Source: Methanoculleus bourgensis MS2
Lineage (GTDB): Archaea > Halobacteriota > Methanomicrobia > Methanomicrobiales > Methanoculleaceae
Direction: 5' to 3'
Assembly: GCF_000304355.2 (NCBI RefSeq)
Contig: NC_018227.2
Span: forward strand, 744,001 to 808,000
Length of the DNA stretch: 64,000 bases
Position 1 is the first letter of the stretch. Every line of letters starts with the position of its first letter. Made by a program: the position numbers and the translations under genes. Under the pieces are notes generated by a model, which saw nothing but the letters and a program-made list of their open reading frames with translations, searched no databases and was not told where the DNA came from. Shown here one piece after another: positions 35,179 to 44,572 of the stretch.

Positions 35179-37221
35179 TCAGCGGAACCTCTGCCAGAGG
35201 ATCCTCCCCATCACCCGGAAGGTGAAGTCAAGTTCCTCGAAACTCGGGATGCCTCGCTCCCTGAGGATCTTGCGGCCCCGTTCCATAGAGTCTCCGCCGA
35301 GCAGCGTCCCGACGATCACGTTCTCGGTCTTCTCCGAGAACCGGACGATCTGGTTTGCCAGCTGGTCGGACCCTATGACGAGGTTTGGGAACCCGACCAC
35401 GAAGGCCATATCCCAGCAGTCCTGGTGCCTGGCGAGAACCTCGAAGACCTGCTCAAACCGCTTCTCACTGGCATCACCGAGAAGGTCGATCGGGTTGTTC
35501 TTGTTCCAGAAATCAGGCAGGATATCGTTGAGCTCCTTGAGGACCTTCGACGGCAGGTTGATCAGGTCGACGTTGTAACGCTCGGCGTAGTCGGACGAGA
35601 GAACGGCAAACCCGCCGGCGTTCGTGATCACGATCGCCCGCTTGCCCCTGGGGTAGCCCTTGGGGAGCGCCAGCATCTCCGCGACCTGGAATGCGCCGGT
35701 CAGGGTATGGACGGGGATAACGCCCGATTCACGGAACGCTTCCATGTAGACGTCGTATGACCCGGAGAGCGAACCCGTGTGGGACGAAGCCGCTTCCTGC
35801 CCTTTCTGGGATGATCCAGACTTGATCGCCACGACGGGTTTGGTCTTTGAGACCTCGCTGACCACCTTCATGAAGGTCTTACCGTCCTGGAGCTCCTCGA
35901 CGTAGAGGATGATGCCCTTGGTCTTTGGATCACGCTCCACGAACCTGAGGTAATCGATGAAGTTAAGGTCAGCCTGGTTGCCCACTGAGACAACGGCGGA
36001 GAATCCGATGTCCTGTGTGATGCTCCAGTCGACCACCGTGTTGATGATGGCGCCGCTCTGGGAGATGAAGGCGATGTTGCCTGGTTTGGGTGACTGGTGG
36101 ACGTACGTGGTATCGATGCCCCGCGGGGGTACGATCAGCCCGAGGCAGTTCGGGCCTATGATCCGCGTGCCGTAGCCCTTTGCTATCTCGAGGACACGAT
36201 CCTCCAGCGCCTTTCCTCCCTCTCCCATCTCCCTGAATCCGGCGGTGATGATGACGGCCATGTTCACTCCCTTCTGCCCGCACTCCTCGATCACACCGGG
36301 CACATGTTTTGCCGGGACCGTGATGACCGCCATATCAACAGGGTTCGGGATATCCAGGATGGTAGGATACGCCTTGAGCCCCTGAACCTCCGGACGCTTG
36401 TTGTTCACCGGGTAGAGTTGACCGGGAAAGTGGAGGAGGTTGGGCATGACGGCGTAGCCCATCTTCTTCGGTTCTGACGACGCCCCGATGACTGCTATAG
36501 ACCGGGGCGTGAAGTACTCGATCGGCACGAACGGCCGCTCCTTTACCGTTGTCTCCACTGCTGTATCGTCAACAAAGACCCGGGCGTCGACGATGCAGGC
36601 ACCCGACTCGTAGAGCCTGACCGGGTTGATGTCGAACTCGACGACGTTCTTGTTCTCAGCGAAGAACCGGCTGATAGCCCAGATCACCGATACGAGCGCT
36701 TCCTCGTCCCGGGGTTTCGTCCCGCGGTAGCCCTTGATCATGGGATAGCCGTGAATCTCGCTGACCATCTCCCGGATGGATTCTTCGGAGACGGGCAGGA
36801 TCCGCAGCGTTACGTCCTTCATCAGTTCAACGAGCGTGCCCCCCATACCGAAGGTGAGCACCTTGCCAAACGCCGGGTCGGTCTTCCCACCGACGATCAG
36901 CTCAAGCCCCGGGGCCGCCTGCTGTACGACAAGGACGCCTTTGATCTCGGCTTCGGGGTTGAACGCCTTTACGTTCTTGACGATTTTATCAAACGCCTCT
37001 CCTGCTGCCTGTTTCGACCCGATACCGACGATCACACCGCCCGCATCACTCTTGTGAATGATCTGGGGCGAGTAGATCTTCATGACGACCGGAAAGCCGA
37101 TCTTCTCTGCCGCCTTGGCCGCCTCGGCAGCCGTCTGGACGATTGCATGCTCAGGCACCGGCACTCCGTACTGTTTTAGGAGATCGTATGATTCGAACTC
37201 GCTCAGCATTCTCTTGGCCAT
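35179..37221 (-). CDS. ADP-forming acyl-CoA synthetase (acetate-CoA ligase, beta-alpha fusion)
   Basis: 680 residues. The ATP-grasp (beta) part is N-terminal (about 1-225: FPVVMKIYSPQIIHKSDAGG, GMGGTLVELMKDVTLRI, EFDINPVRL). The CoA-binding/ligase (alpha) part follows (SIAVIGASSEPKKMGY, FISQSGAI, and catalytic His in AASSHTGSLSG). It interconverts acyl-CoA plus ADP/Pi with acid plus ATP and CoA. In a CO2-reducing methanogen it may activate acetate or salvage ATP from acyl-CoA; the acyl specificity is not clear. Domain order is the reverse of the more common alpha-beta fusion. Its ATG lies about 160 bases after an AT-rich zone that may be the promoter. Confidence 0.9.
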   Translation of the reverse strand: MAKRMLSEFESYDLLKQYGVPVPEHAIVQTAAEAAKAAEKIGFPVVMKIYSPQIIHKSDAGGVIVGIGSKQAAGEAFDKIVKNVKAFNPEAEIKGVLVVQQAAPGLELIVGGKTDPAFGKVLTFGMGGTLVELMKDVTLRILPVSEESIREMVSEIHGYPMIKGYRGTKPRDEEALVSVIWAISRFFAENKNVVEFDINPVRLYESGACIVDARVFVDDTAVETTVKERPFVPIEYFTPRSIAVIGASSEPKKMGYAVMPNLLHFPGQLYPVNNKRPEVQGLKAYPTILDIPNPVDMAVITVPAKHVPGVIEECGQKGVNMAVIITAGFREMGEGGKALEDRVLEIAKGYGTRIIGPNCLGLIVPPRGIDTTYVHQSPKPGNIAFISQSGAIINTVVDWSITQDIGFSAVVSVGNQADLNFIDYLRFVERDPKTKGIILYVEELQDGKTFMKVVSEVSKTKPVVAIKSGSSQKGQEAASSHTGSLSGSYDVYMEAFRESGVIPVHTLTGAFQVAEMLALPKGYPRGKRAIVITNAGGFAVLSSDYAERYNVDLINLPSKVLKELNDILPDFWNKNNPIDLLGDASEKRFEQVFEVLARHQDCWDMAFVVGFPNLVIGSDQLANQIVRFSEKTENVIVGTLLGGDSMERGRKILRERGIPSFEELDFTFRVMGRILWQRFR

Positions 37222-37866
37222 GGTTGTTTCCTCAAATATTCGAGCATCTCTGTGGTTCTGCAGTTCATGTTCCCGGGCAGATGAGCCGCCTCCTGGAAAG
37301 CCAAACCGGCAGGTCAGTATGAACTGTACAGGGTGGTCTCATATTCGTTTTATAGGTTTTGTAATGATTCTACATGACAAATTCGTTCGGGGATGCCTGC
37401 GGCATTCCTGAATTTCGCCATTCTGTCTCTGGAATGTGGATACCACAGAGTAAATGTTCCATTTTTTGGCTTCTCGTGGAAGGCATCTCCTGTGGGTGCC
37501 TGATCCCCGGACCGGGGCCTTCGCCGAAACCCGCCGTCCTGCGCCGGGTGGGAAGAGACCGTGTCGCGCTCGTGACGAGGCCTCCTGGGAGCGTTGTCGG
37601 GCAGGTTGTTCTCTGAAACCTCTCTGTCGGGGGTGGAACACCCGCTCCTGTCCACCACATTCGGTACAGCGAGGGGTAAAAGGGCGTGTGTCAACAACCC
37701 TGTGGCCCAGGCTCATTCAGCAGCTCGTTCCCGTTGGCCGGAACTCTGGGTCGTTGGTAGCCTTTGTGAACCGGTGATAATCAGAATACTTTCAGAGGCT
37801 TAACCGCTGATCGCAATCTTTTATTCGCGGCATTTATAAATTAGATGAAAATCAGAGATAAAAATC
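37222..37866. other. Long intergenic region between acyl-CoA synthetase and MFS gene
   Basis: About 645 bases. Several overlapping frames of about 100 codons exist on both strands, but none looks like a conserved protein. AT-rich patches at 37345-37380 and 37800-37860 (TTTTATTCGCGGCATTTATA) probably contain the divergent promoters; the latter would serve the MFS gene. Confidence 0.45.
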
Positions 37867-39084
37867 ATGATGGGGCAGCACCCTGCAGCGGATCGCCGGA
37901 CGGTATACACTCTCTTCATAATCGGTTTTTTTGCAATCTTCTCGACTACCATCTCAAAGAATCCGGTGCTGCCTCTGTTCTCGCAGGCCCTGGGCGCCGG
38001 CGATGCTGTCATCGGTCTGGTTGCGGCGATCTCTCCGCTCGCCGGGATCCTGTTCTCGTTCCCGGTGGGGGTTCTCTCGGACCACCTTGGCAAGAGGAGA
38101 CTGCTCGTTGTATCCGGAGCGATATTCCTTTCGGCACCTCTGCTCTACCTCTTCATCTCCGATCCGCTCTGGCTGATCCCGGTCCGGTTCTTTCATGGGT
38201 TGGCGACTGCAATCCTCGGGCCGGTGATCGCTGCGATGATTGCGGTGCGGTTTCCGGAGAAGAAGGGAGAGGTGCTCGGGCAGTATTCTTCCGCAACCCT
38301 GATCGGGAGAACTCTTGCCCCGCTTGTCGGCGGGGCCATCATCTCGTTCTTTGTCTTTTACCCCGGGCTCGTTCCTTACCGGATGGTGTACCTTGCTGCA
38401 GCAATCGCCGCAGTGCCGGTGGCGGTCCTGATCCTCCTCTACCGGGAGGAGACCCCGACCCCGGCTCCTCTCACAGTCCTCCCGTTCTCGGCCTTCCGCA
38501 GGAGTTTCGTAACGTTCTTCACGGACCGTAAACTGCGGGCAACGGCACTCGTGGACATGGCGACCTACTTCGCCTTCGGAGCGTTTGAGACGTTTCTGCC
38601 GCTCGTATTGCTCTCCCGGGGAATGGGTGCGTACCAGACCGGGATCCTGTTTGCCGTCCAGACGCTGATCATCGCGGCGACAAAACCGTCCTTCGGCAGG
38701 ATCTCCGACCGGATCGACAAACGTATCCAGATTGTCACAGGTCTCTTCGTTCTGGGGTGCTCGGTTGCCGCTATTCCGTTTGCGTCAGGGTTTACAGCGT
38801 TCCTTCTCATAAGTTCCCTTCTTGCTCTGGGTATGTCGCTCTCCACAGTTGCGACCAGTGCGTACGTCGCAGATGTTGCGCAGAAAGAAGAGATGGGGGC
38901 CTCGATGGGGGCATTATCATCTATCATGGACATCGGGCATTCGGCAGGTCCCCTCGTCACCGGAATCATTGTTGCCAGTGGCGGCTTCGGCCCTGGATTC
39001 TTCGCCAGTTTCCTGATCGCTGTGACGGTCTGCGGGTTCTTTGTGCTGTCAGTTCGGGACCCGGCACCAGAAACGGGGAGTTGA
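37867..39084 (+). CDS. Major facilitator superfamily transporter
   Basis: 405 residues with 12 membrane helices. The motif-A-like loop between helices 2 and 3 reads GVLSDHLGKRRLL and the second-half equivalent is GRISDRIDKRIQ. The first helix is LFIIGFFAIFSTTISKNPVL. The protein resembles DHA1-type drug or sugar efflux carriers. The ATG at 37867 lies about 35 bases after a TATA-like run. A tRNA-Glu gene on the opposite strand follows. Confidence 0.9.
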   Translation: MMGQHPAADRRTVYTLFIIGFFAIFSTTISKNPVLPLFSQALGAGDAVIGLVAAISPLAGILFSFPVGVLSDHLGKRRLLVVSGAIFLSAPLLYLFISDPLWLIPVRFFHGLATAILGPVIAAMIAVRFPEKKGEVLGQYSSATLIGRTLAPLVGGAIISFFVFYPGLVPYRMVYLAAAIAAVPVAVLILLYREETPTPAPLTVLPFSAFRRSFVTFFTDRKLRATALVDMATYFAFGAFETFLPLVLLSRGMGAYQTGILFAVQTLIIAATKPSFGRISDRIDKRIQIVTGLFVLGCSVAAIPFASGFTAFLLISSLLALGMSLSTVATSAYVADVAQKEEMGASMGALSSIMDIGHSAGPLVTGIIVASGGFGPGFFASFLIAVTVCGFFVLSVRDPAPETGS

Positions 39085-39253
39085 TATGGTTTAGACAGAA
39101 TTTGGGTTTCTTTCGGTTATCGGCATGAAGGTATTTAACCTGTTTAAACCGTCAGAATTGCAATCAGAGTGCCTAAAATAGATGACATGGGACAAAACAA
39201 GGTTATAGCATCATCAAATCATCAGAAAAAAACTAAAACCGCAATCAGAAAAT

Positions 39254-39327
39254 GCTGCTATGGGGATTCGAACCCCAGTCGTAGGAGTGAGAGTCCTACA
39301 TGATTGGCCGGTCTACACTATAGCAGC
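39254..39327 (-). tRNA. tRNA-Glu (anticodon CTC)
   Basis: The reverse strand gives a 74-nt cloverleaf with acceptor stem GCTGCTA/TAGCAGC, anticodon arm GTAGGA-CTCTCAC-TCCTAC (anticodon CTC) and a T arm identical to that of the TTC isoacceptor at 2.9 kb. No intron, no encoded CCA. An AT-rich stretch follows its 3' end (39200-39250). Confidence 0.95.
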
Positions 39328-39514
39328 GCATGCACCACTGTGCTCTACATAATTGGAGTTCTTGGTACTTATACCTATCCTTCGCCTTCCGGTCCCCGGT
39401 TCTGCTGCCATCCGGATAATCTGAGCCTGATTCTAGCGTCGTTCTCCTCTCTGCTCCGTGATTTTCCGGATAGACATCAATAAGTATCTTCCCGGCATAT
39501 CTGTATCGGCAGCT

Positions 39515-40630
39515 ATGAGCAGTGTCGAAGAGCAGATTCGGGAACTTGAGGACGAGCTCAAGAACACCCCGTACAACAAGGCGACCTCCAAGCATATCGG
39601 TCGCCTCAAGGCGAAACTCGCGAAGATTCGCGACGAAGCGGTAACCCAGGCCATGGCCTCGTCCGGCGGGGGCGAGGGCTACTCCGTGAAGAAGTCGGGG
39701 GACGCCACTGTCGTCCTGGTCGGTTTCCCGTCCGTGGGAAAGAGTACGCTGCTCAACAGGCTCACCGGCACCAACCTGAGCGAGACGGCGGCCTACGCCT
39801 TCACGACCCTCTCCGTCATCCCGGGCGCGATGGAGCACCGGGGCGCAAAGATCCAGGTCCTGGATATCCCCGGCCTCATCGCCGGCGCCGCCATGGGCAA
39901 AGGGCGCGGGAAAGAGGTCATCGCCGTGGTGCGGAGCGCCGACCTGATCCTCATCCTGGTCGATGTCTTCAACGAGCAGCATACGGACGTCCTCCTCCGC
40001 GAGCTCCACGATGCCGGGATCAGGATCAACCGCCACAAACCTGACATCACCATAAAAAAGACCGGCAGCGGCGGTATCAGGCTCAACACCGTCGGCAACG
40101 TCGATCTCGATGTCGAGGAGATCCGCTCAATCCTCGCGGAGAACAAGATCGTCAATGCTGATGTCCTGATCAGGGGCGAGGTCACTCAGGATGACTTCAT
40201 CGACGCGATGATCGGTAACAGGGTCTACGTCCCCGCGTTCATCGCGGTCAACAAGGTCGACCTGGTGGACGAGAAGACACGGGCAGAGATAGAGAAGAAA
40301 TTGACCCGGCGGTTCGGCGAGCCGCCTGTCATGGTATCGGCACACAGCGGCTACCGCATCGAAGACCTCAAGGACACCATATTCGATAGCCTGGAGTTCA
40401 TGCGTGTCTATCTCAAGCCAGTCGGCGGCCCCGCGGATATGGAGGAGCCGCTGATCATCCGGATCCCGGCAACGGTCGAGGACGTCTGCAACCGCCTCCA
40501 CCGAGACTTCGCGGACAAGTTCCGGTATGCGAGGGTCTGGGGCGAATCGGCAAAACACGACGCACAGCGTGTCGGGATCGCTCACCAGCTGGCGGACGGG
40601 GACATCCTCTCCATCGTCACCCGCCGCTGA
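39515..40630 (+). CDS. DRG-family (Obg-like) GTP-binding protein with TGS domain
   Basis: 371 residues from the ATG at 39515; the frame is open to 39458, but family members start with the helical domain (SSVEEQIRELEDELKNTPYN). The G domain shows G1 GFPSVGKST (70-78), G3 DIPGLIAGAA, G4 NKVD and G5 SAHSGY. A ubiquitin-like TGS domain is C-terminal (about 295-371, ending HQLADGDILSIVTR). Eukaryotic and archaeal DRG proteins act on ribosomes in translation or stress response. The 3' end overlaps convergent trm1 by 14 bases. Confidence 0.93.
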   Translation: MSSVEEQIRELEDELKNTPYNKATSKHIGRLKAKLAKIRDEAVTQAMASSGGGEGYSVKKSGDATVVLVGFPSVGKSTLLNRLTGTNLSETAAYAFTTLSVIPGAMEHRGAKIQVLDIPGLIAGAAMGKGRGKEVIAVVRSADLILILVDVFNEQHTDVLLRELHDAGIRINRHKPDITIKKTGSGGIRLNTVGNVDLDVEEIRSILAENKIVNADVLIRGEVTQDDFIDAMIGNRVYVPAFIAVNKVDLVDEKTRAEIEKKLTRRFGEPPVMVSAHSGYRIEDLKDTIFDSLEFMRVYLKPVGGPADMEEPLIIRIPATVEDVCNRLHRDFADKFRYARVWGESAKHDAQRVGIAHQLADGDILSIVTRR

Positions 40631-41732
40631 TCACTCTTTTGAGGGTTGGAAGAGGCGCATCGGTCTTTATGGCCGTTCCTGAGTAGTGTGCGCGGCTTGC
40701 CCGGTATCCGAGCGCCTCTAACTGTTCGATGACGGTCGCGATTGCGCCGGGCGAGACCCGCTCTGCTTTCGCGATGACGTGGTAGTCGTAATGGCTCGAG
40801 GTCTCCAGCTCCTGGCGGCAGGTATCGAGCAGCCGCGCGATCCTCGGGCCGGTGCCGACCGCCACGCCGGGCAGCGCCTCCTGCATCCGACAAAGCGTCC
40901 GGTCGTCGTTGATGCTCCCTATCCAGAGAGGGCCGACCGGCACGAGGTTTGCGCTGCAGAGCGCGCATTCCTCTGGTTCGGGGAGCATCCCAGTCTGCTC
41001 CGAGCGGTAGAGGCAGTGCGGACACTGCATCACGTAGCCGATCCGCGCAAGCGTCCGGTCGGCCGCCGCTGCCCCGTCCCTGAGCGCCAGATGCAGGCGG
41101 TGGAAGTGCTCGTGCGCGTAGCAGAAGAGCGGTTCAACCCCCCGGTCGTACTTGATCACCTCGCGCACCACAAACCCGAGCAGCGTCCGGAGGCCGACCT
41201 CGGCGTGGTACTCGGTGTTCCGTGGGCGGGAGAAGTAGCGGCGCATACCTGCTTTTAAGTGTGCCCCGCAGAGGGGTGCGGTATCGGTGGCGGTGACGAA
41301 GAGGTAGTTCACGGCGCTCCGTGCCGCGGAATCGACGAAGGGTGCCGGCGTCCCGAAGGGGTCGAGATCGACGGCATCAAACCTCCTGCTGCTCATCAGC
41401 GCGTTTGCATCCTCCCTGGTGACCTCGGCGTTGAGGCCCAGCGTCCCGACGTTTCCCCTGATCAGGTCGATGGCCTTCGGGTTATGGTCGTTGATCGTCA
41501 CTGGAATCCCGACCTCGCGTGCCACCCGGAGCCCCCGGACGCCGGACGCCCCCATGGCGTCAAGGTAACTCTCTGGCCGCAGGGTGGAGAGCAGGAGGAC
41601 GGTGGAATCCCGGTTCAGCTCCATGCGGGGATTGTAAAAGACCGGACCGCCTCCAGGCGGGAACTGAAGGTGAGGATCCTGTTTTGGCACGAAAAACCGG
41701 GTTTTCCCTTCAGTAACCTCAACAATATCCAT
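40617..41732 (-). CDS. trm1: tRNA (guanine26-N2)-dimethyltransferase
   Basis: 371 residues. Trm1 uses S-adenosylmethionine to make N2,N2-dimethylguanosine at position 26 of tRNA. The Rossmann motif is in LDAMGASGVRGLRVA and the NPPF-equivalent catalytic motif in DLDPFGTPAPFVDSA. A zinc-finger-like Cys set lies at CPHCLYRSEQTG and ECALCSANL. A tRNA-Arg gene lies just upstream on the opposite strand, about 68 bases away. Confidence 0.92.
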   Translation of the reverse strand: MDIVEVTEGKTRFFVPKQDPHLQFPPGGGPVFYNPRMELNRDSTVLLLSTLRPESYLDAMGASGVRGLRVAREVGIPVTINDHNPKAIDLIRGNVGTLGLNAEVTREDANALMSSRRFDAVDLDPFGTPAPFVDSAARSAVNYLFVTATDTAPLCGAHLKAGMRRYFSRPRNTEYHAEVGLRTLLGFVVREVIKYDRGVEPLFCYAHEHFHRLHLALRDGAAAADRTLARIGYVMQCPHCLYRSEQTGMLPEPEECALCSANLVPVGPLWIGSINDDRTLCRMQEALPGVAVGTGPRIARLLDTCRQELETSSHYDYHVIAKAERVSPGAIATVIEQLEALGYRASRAHYSGTAIKTDAPLPTLKRVISGG

Positions 41733-41800
41733 GCTTCCGAAAAAGTGGATGCTCGATACCCTTATACCTTCTTATGAGTAATACTATTGCTCCGATATGT

Positions 41801-41875
41801 GGGCTTGTGGCCTAGCCAGGATATGGCGTCAGCCTCCTAAGCTGAATATCGGGGGTTCGAATCCCCCCAAGCCCG
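41801..41875 (+). tRNA. tRNA-Arg (anticodon CCT)
   Basis: 75-nt cloverleaf: acceptor GGGCTTG pairs with CAAGCCC, anticodon arm TCAGC-CTCCTAA-GCTGA gives CCT, and the T arm GGGGG-TTCGAAT-CCCCC. Discriminator G. A TATA-like TTATACCTT lies about 35-40 bases upstream. The gene is immediately followed by the repeat complex at 41.88-42.35 kb. Confidence 0.95.
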
Positions 41876-41879
41876 TTGT

Positions 41880-42189
41880 TTTTCATGCGAAATTTCATGC
41901 GCAGCGTTGCGTCACGCAGAAGAGCGCGTTGCCTTGACGCCCGCGTGATTGCTGCCCTCCCTCAGCGCTCCCCCGCGTGGCTTTCCGCGTGAGGTTTCGG
42001 TAGAGAGGTGCTACAGTCTCTCGCGCGAAGACGCGAAGACGCGAAGTCCGTGTCGCTCCTCCTAACCGGAACCCTTCGCGTCCTTCGCGCCTTCGCGTGA
42101 GGTTTCAGTACCGGGAGGGGATAATGCCTCCCGCGAGAGACCGGCGATCACTCCCACGCACCGTCACGTTAAGGTGAAACAGCCCACTA
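41880..42189. repeat. MITE-like repeat, family A, copy 3
   Basis: About 310 bases next to tRNA-Arg. It is nearly the reverse complement of the copy at 11.88-12.19 kb over more than 200 bases (blocks CCTCCTAACCGGAACCC, GGTAGAGAGGTGCTACAGTC). The right end, in reverse complement, is GTAGTGGGCTGTTTCACCTT; the left end is degenerate (TTTTTCATGCGAAATTTCATG) near the tRNA. No conserved coding frame. Confidence 0.78.
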
Positions 42190-42352
42190 CTGGAGCATTT
42201 CACCTTATCGTGCGGGTCCTGGTGCGGATCGCCGGCCGCACGCGGGAGGACGCGAAGTTCGGTTGCCGGGCGATATCGTCCCCTTCGCGCTCTTCGCGTC
42301 TTCGCGTGACGCAATCATCGCATGGAAGTATTAGATGCAATGATCCACTACC
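42186..42352. repeat. Short family A repeat abutting copy 3
   Basis: About 165 bases with good terminal inverted repeats: left TACTGGAGCATTTCACCTTA, right (reverse complement) GGTAGTGGATCATTGCATCT. The interior has CGCGAAG words and resembles the central part of copy 1. It shares the CACTAC junction with copy 3, so the two look like tandem insertions. It ends 50 bases before the DGGGP synthase TATA box. Confidence 0.72.
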
Positions 42353-42404
42353 ATAAGGCACGGCCTCATGGACGATTCCGAGAATCCCGGCCGGCAGACA
42401 CCGG

Positions 42405-42413
42405 GTTATTTAT
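42405..42413 (+). promoter_or_regulatory. TATA-box of the DGGGP synthase gene
   Basis: GTTATTTAT lies about 30 bases before the ATG at 42439. There is no Shine-Dalgarno sequence between, so a leaderless transcript is likely. Confidence 0.6.
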
Positions 42414-42438
42414 CGTTCGCGCTTCAAACTCTTCGAGA

Positions 42439-43278
42439 ATGAGTGTCTCCGCTCTCGTCAGGATTACCCGCCCGCACAATGCCGTCGTTGCCGGCCTCAC
42501 CGCACTCCTCGGGTACCTCATCGCCACAGGGACGCTCACGTCGCCGTCGCTCCTGCTCGCTGTGGTCGTCGTGCTCGTCACTGCCGCCGGGAATGTCATA
42601 AACGACGTCTACGACATCGAGATCGACCGGATCAACCGGCCCGAACGGCCCATACCCTCGGGAGAGATCAGCCTCCGGGGGGCGAAGGTGTACACGGTGG
42701 CGCTCTTTGCCGGTGGGATTGCGCTCGCCGCCCTGACGACGCCGCTCTGCCTCCTGATCGCTCTCATCAACTCGGTGATCCTGGTCGCCTACGCCGTCTG
42801 GCTGAAACGGACCCCGGTCTTTGGCAACATCGCCGTCGCCTACCTGACAGCGAGCATATTCCTCTTCGGCGGTGCGTTTGCCGGCATCGAGGGGCTTATC
42901 AGGAATATATCGCTCGCGACGATCACGTTCCTCGCCACCGTTGCACGAGAGGTCCTAAAAGACGCAGAGGACGTGGACGGTGATGCGGCCGGGGGCGCAC
43001 GCACCCTCCCGATGATCATTGGTATCCAGGGGACCGGGGTGGTGGCGTTCGCCTGCGCTTGCGGCGCCGTGGCGGCAAGCATCCTCCCCATCGGCGACTG
43101 GTGGGGCCTCTTCTACCTCATCGCCATCGGGTTTGTGGACGCCGTCATCCTCTTCGGGGCCTCGCGGGGTCTCCGGTGCACCACACCCGATTGCGTCCGG
43201 GAATCCGGGGCAACCTCGATCCTGCGGGCCGGGATGTTTGCCGCGCTCGCGGTCTTTGCGATTGCCGCGGTGATGTGA
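42439..43278 (+). CDS. Digeranylgeranylglyceryl phosphate synthase (UbiA family)
   Basis: 279 residues from the ATG at 42439, with 8-9 membrane helices. The enzyme attaches the second geranylgeranyl chain to geranylgeranylglyceryl phosphate in archaeal membrane lipid synthesis. The two Asp-rich motifs of UbiA prenyltransferases are visible: NDVYDIEIDRINRPERPIPS near residue 55 and LKDAEDVDGDAAGG near residue 175. Other UbiA enzymes (for example for quinones) are not expected in a methanogen. An upstream ATG at 42322 falls in repeat sequence and is rejected. Confidence 0.9.
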   Translation: MSVSALVRITRPHNAVVAGLTALLGYLIATGTLTSPSLLLAVVVVLVTAAGNVINDVYDIEIDRINRPERPIPSGEISLRGAKVYTVALFAGGIALAALTTPLCLLIALINSVILVAYAVWLKRTPVFGNIAVAYLTASIFLFGGAFAGIEGLIRNISLATITFLATVAREVLKDAEDVDGDAAGGARTLPMIIGIQGTGVVAFACACGAVAASILPIGDWWGLFYLIAIGFVDAVILFGASRGLRCTTPDCVRESGATSILRAGMFAALAVFAIAAVM

Positions 43279-43319
43279 GCCGGGATGACACATGCTCTCA
43301 AGGATACCGTGATCTTCTC

Positions 43320-43440
43320 AAGACCTCCCCTCTCCCTCTTCCCCCGCGGCGAAGAGCCACCACGGTCCACTATCCCGGGGCGATCCCCGAGGGAAGGTTG
43401 CTTTCATGCATGTAGCCTCTCGCTGCCTCATGCGGGTTTT
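43320..43440. repeat. Degenerate family B fragment
   Basis: Contains CTTCCCCCGCGGCGAAGAGC, CACCACGGTCCACTATCCCG and a later TTGCTTTCATGCATGTAGCC, matching the order of blocks in family B copies. No family-type ends are visible. Confidence 0.5.
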
Positions 43441-43490
43441 ACTGATAATTTTATCTGGTTGTGGGCCGAGCTGTTATCTGAGAGATCTTC

Positions 43491-43901
43491 ATGAAAATCT
43501 ATCGGCACGGGGACACATACATAGCACCGAGAGGTTCCTTTTTTGACGGAAACGTGAAGATAGAAGGAAATTTTATCACCCCTCCGGATACGCACATCTG
43601 GGGCAATATAATCGTTGCCGGCTGCCTCGAACTCGGGCCGTACTCAACGGTCGGCGGTTATGTTCAGGCAGGGAGGGTCGTCATCGGCCATGATGCCAGG
43701 ATAAAAGGGCCGATCACTGTCCTGGAGACCGCCACCGTCTGTGATAACGCACATCTTCACTCTATCCAGGCAGGAGGGAACATCACCCTCAGGCCGGGTG
43801 TCAGGGTCGGCGATGTCAACAGCGCAGAGACGATCTTCGTCTACGGCAAGGTCGCGAGCGACCGGTTATTCGGCAGGGCCGTGAAAGTCTACGGGACCTG
43901 A
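43491..43901 (+). CDS. Bactofilin/polymer-forming-like beta-helix protein
   Basis: 136 residues made almost wholly of short beta-strand repeats (DGNVKIEGNFITPPDTHIWG, NIIVAGCLEL, GGYVQAGRVVIGHDARI, ITLRPGVRVGDV), the pattern of bactofilin right-handed beta-helices. Bactofilins polymerise into cytoskeletal scaffolds in bacteria; archaeal homologues are little studied. No membrane segment. The 3' end overlaps the convergent DUF116 gene by 36 bases. AT-rich sequence before the ATG (43440-43460) may hold the promoter. Confidence 0.78.
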   Translation: MKIYRHGDTYIAPRGSFFDGNVKIEGNFITPPDTHIWGNIIVAGCLELGPYSTVGGYVQAGRVVIGHDARIKGPITVLETATVCDNAHLHSIQAGGNITLRPGVRVGDVNSAETIFVYGKVASDRLFGRAVKVYGT

Positions 43902-44570
43902 CGGGTGATCGATGCCGAGCAGGGCGGCATCCCTCACTCCGGTCCAGTCTGCAACCGTCTCCACGCACCCGTCCTTGAAGTTCACCACACCGATGGCGAT
44001 GATCCCTATCCGGTCGGCCATATCGATCCCCTCTTTTACCTCCATGAGACAGCCGACGCCGATGATCGCCCGCGGGTGATACTTCTTGACCATCCGTTTG
44101 ATAAACGTCGAGCCCGGGACAATAAAGACACGATACCCGATCCCCTCGAGCCACGCCTTGTTCTCCCCGACCGCACAGCGGCCGCAGCGCCGGCATTCCA
44201 GACCTTCCGGCGTCAGGTGTGCCGGGCACTCGGCCGACCGCAGGCACTGGGGCAGGAAGACTGCCCGCCGCTCCACCGGGGTCTCTGAGAAGGCCTTTGT
44301 GTTCATGGTATTCCGAAGCGTTATGAAGAATGTGATGAGATCCTTATCGTCCAGCCCGAGGAGTTTGCAGAACGCCTTCACGAGCCCCTCCAGGAGGACC
44401 ATGCCCGGTATCAGGATCCGGGGAAGGTAGAACTTTCCTCTGGTTATCGAGGCGGTGGCGATGATTGCGAGGGCTATCGCCGCAAGCACCATCCCGAGGA
44501 TGAAGAAGAACGTAACCTCCCCGATAAGGGTCATCAGCCCGACCCAGATCCCGGTCTCAAAGAACGCCAT
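43866..44570 (-). CDS. DUF116 membrane protein with Cys-rich domain
   Basis: 234 residues. Two N-terminal hydrophobic helices (about 8-45, then LPRILIPGMVLLEGL) are followed by a cytosolic DUF116 domain with a Cys set (FLPQCLRSAECPAH, LECRRCGRCAVG) and a conserved IGVGCLMEVKEG block. The cysteines suggest an Fe-S cluster. Function is unknown. The start lies 2 bases after the MtnA stop, so it is the last gene of a coupled operon with a gamma-carbonic anhydrase, an HdrA-like protein and MtnA. Confidence 0.85.
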   Translation of the reverse strand: MAFFETGIWVGLMTLIGEVTFFFILGMVLAAIALAIIATASITRGKFYLPRILIPGMVLLEGLVKAFCKLLGLDDKDLITFFITLRNTMNTKAFSETPVERRAVFLPQCLRSAECPAHLTPEGLECRRCGRCAVGENKAWLEGIGYRVFIVPGSTFIKRMVKKYHPRAIIGVGCLMEVKEGIDMADRIGIIAIGVVNFKDGCVETVADWTGVRDAALLGIDHPSGPVDFHGPAE

Positions 44571-44572
44571 CG

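Noticed and set aside
37339-37777. Overlapping frames of about 100 codons on both strands between the acyl-CoA synthetase and MFS genes
   Set aside because: Neither strand shows protein-like motifs or a ribosome-binding site; in GC-rich DNA such frames arise by chance.
42322-42438. N-terminal extension of the DGGGP synthase to an ATG at 42322
   Set aside because: It starts inside a MITE-like end and precedes the TATA box at 42405; UbiA similarity begins at 42439.
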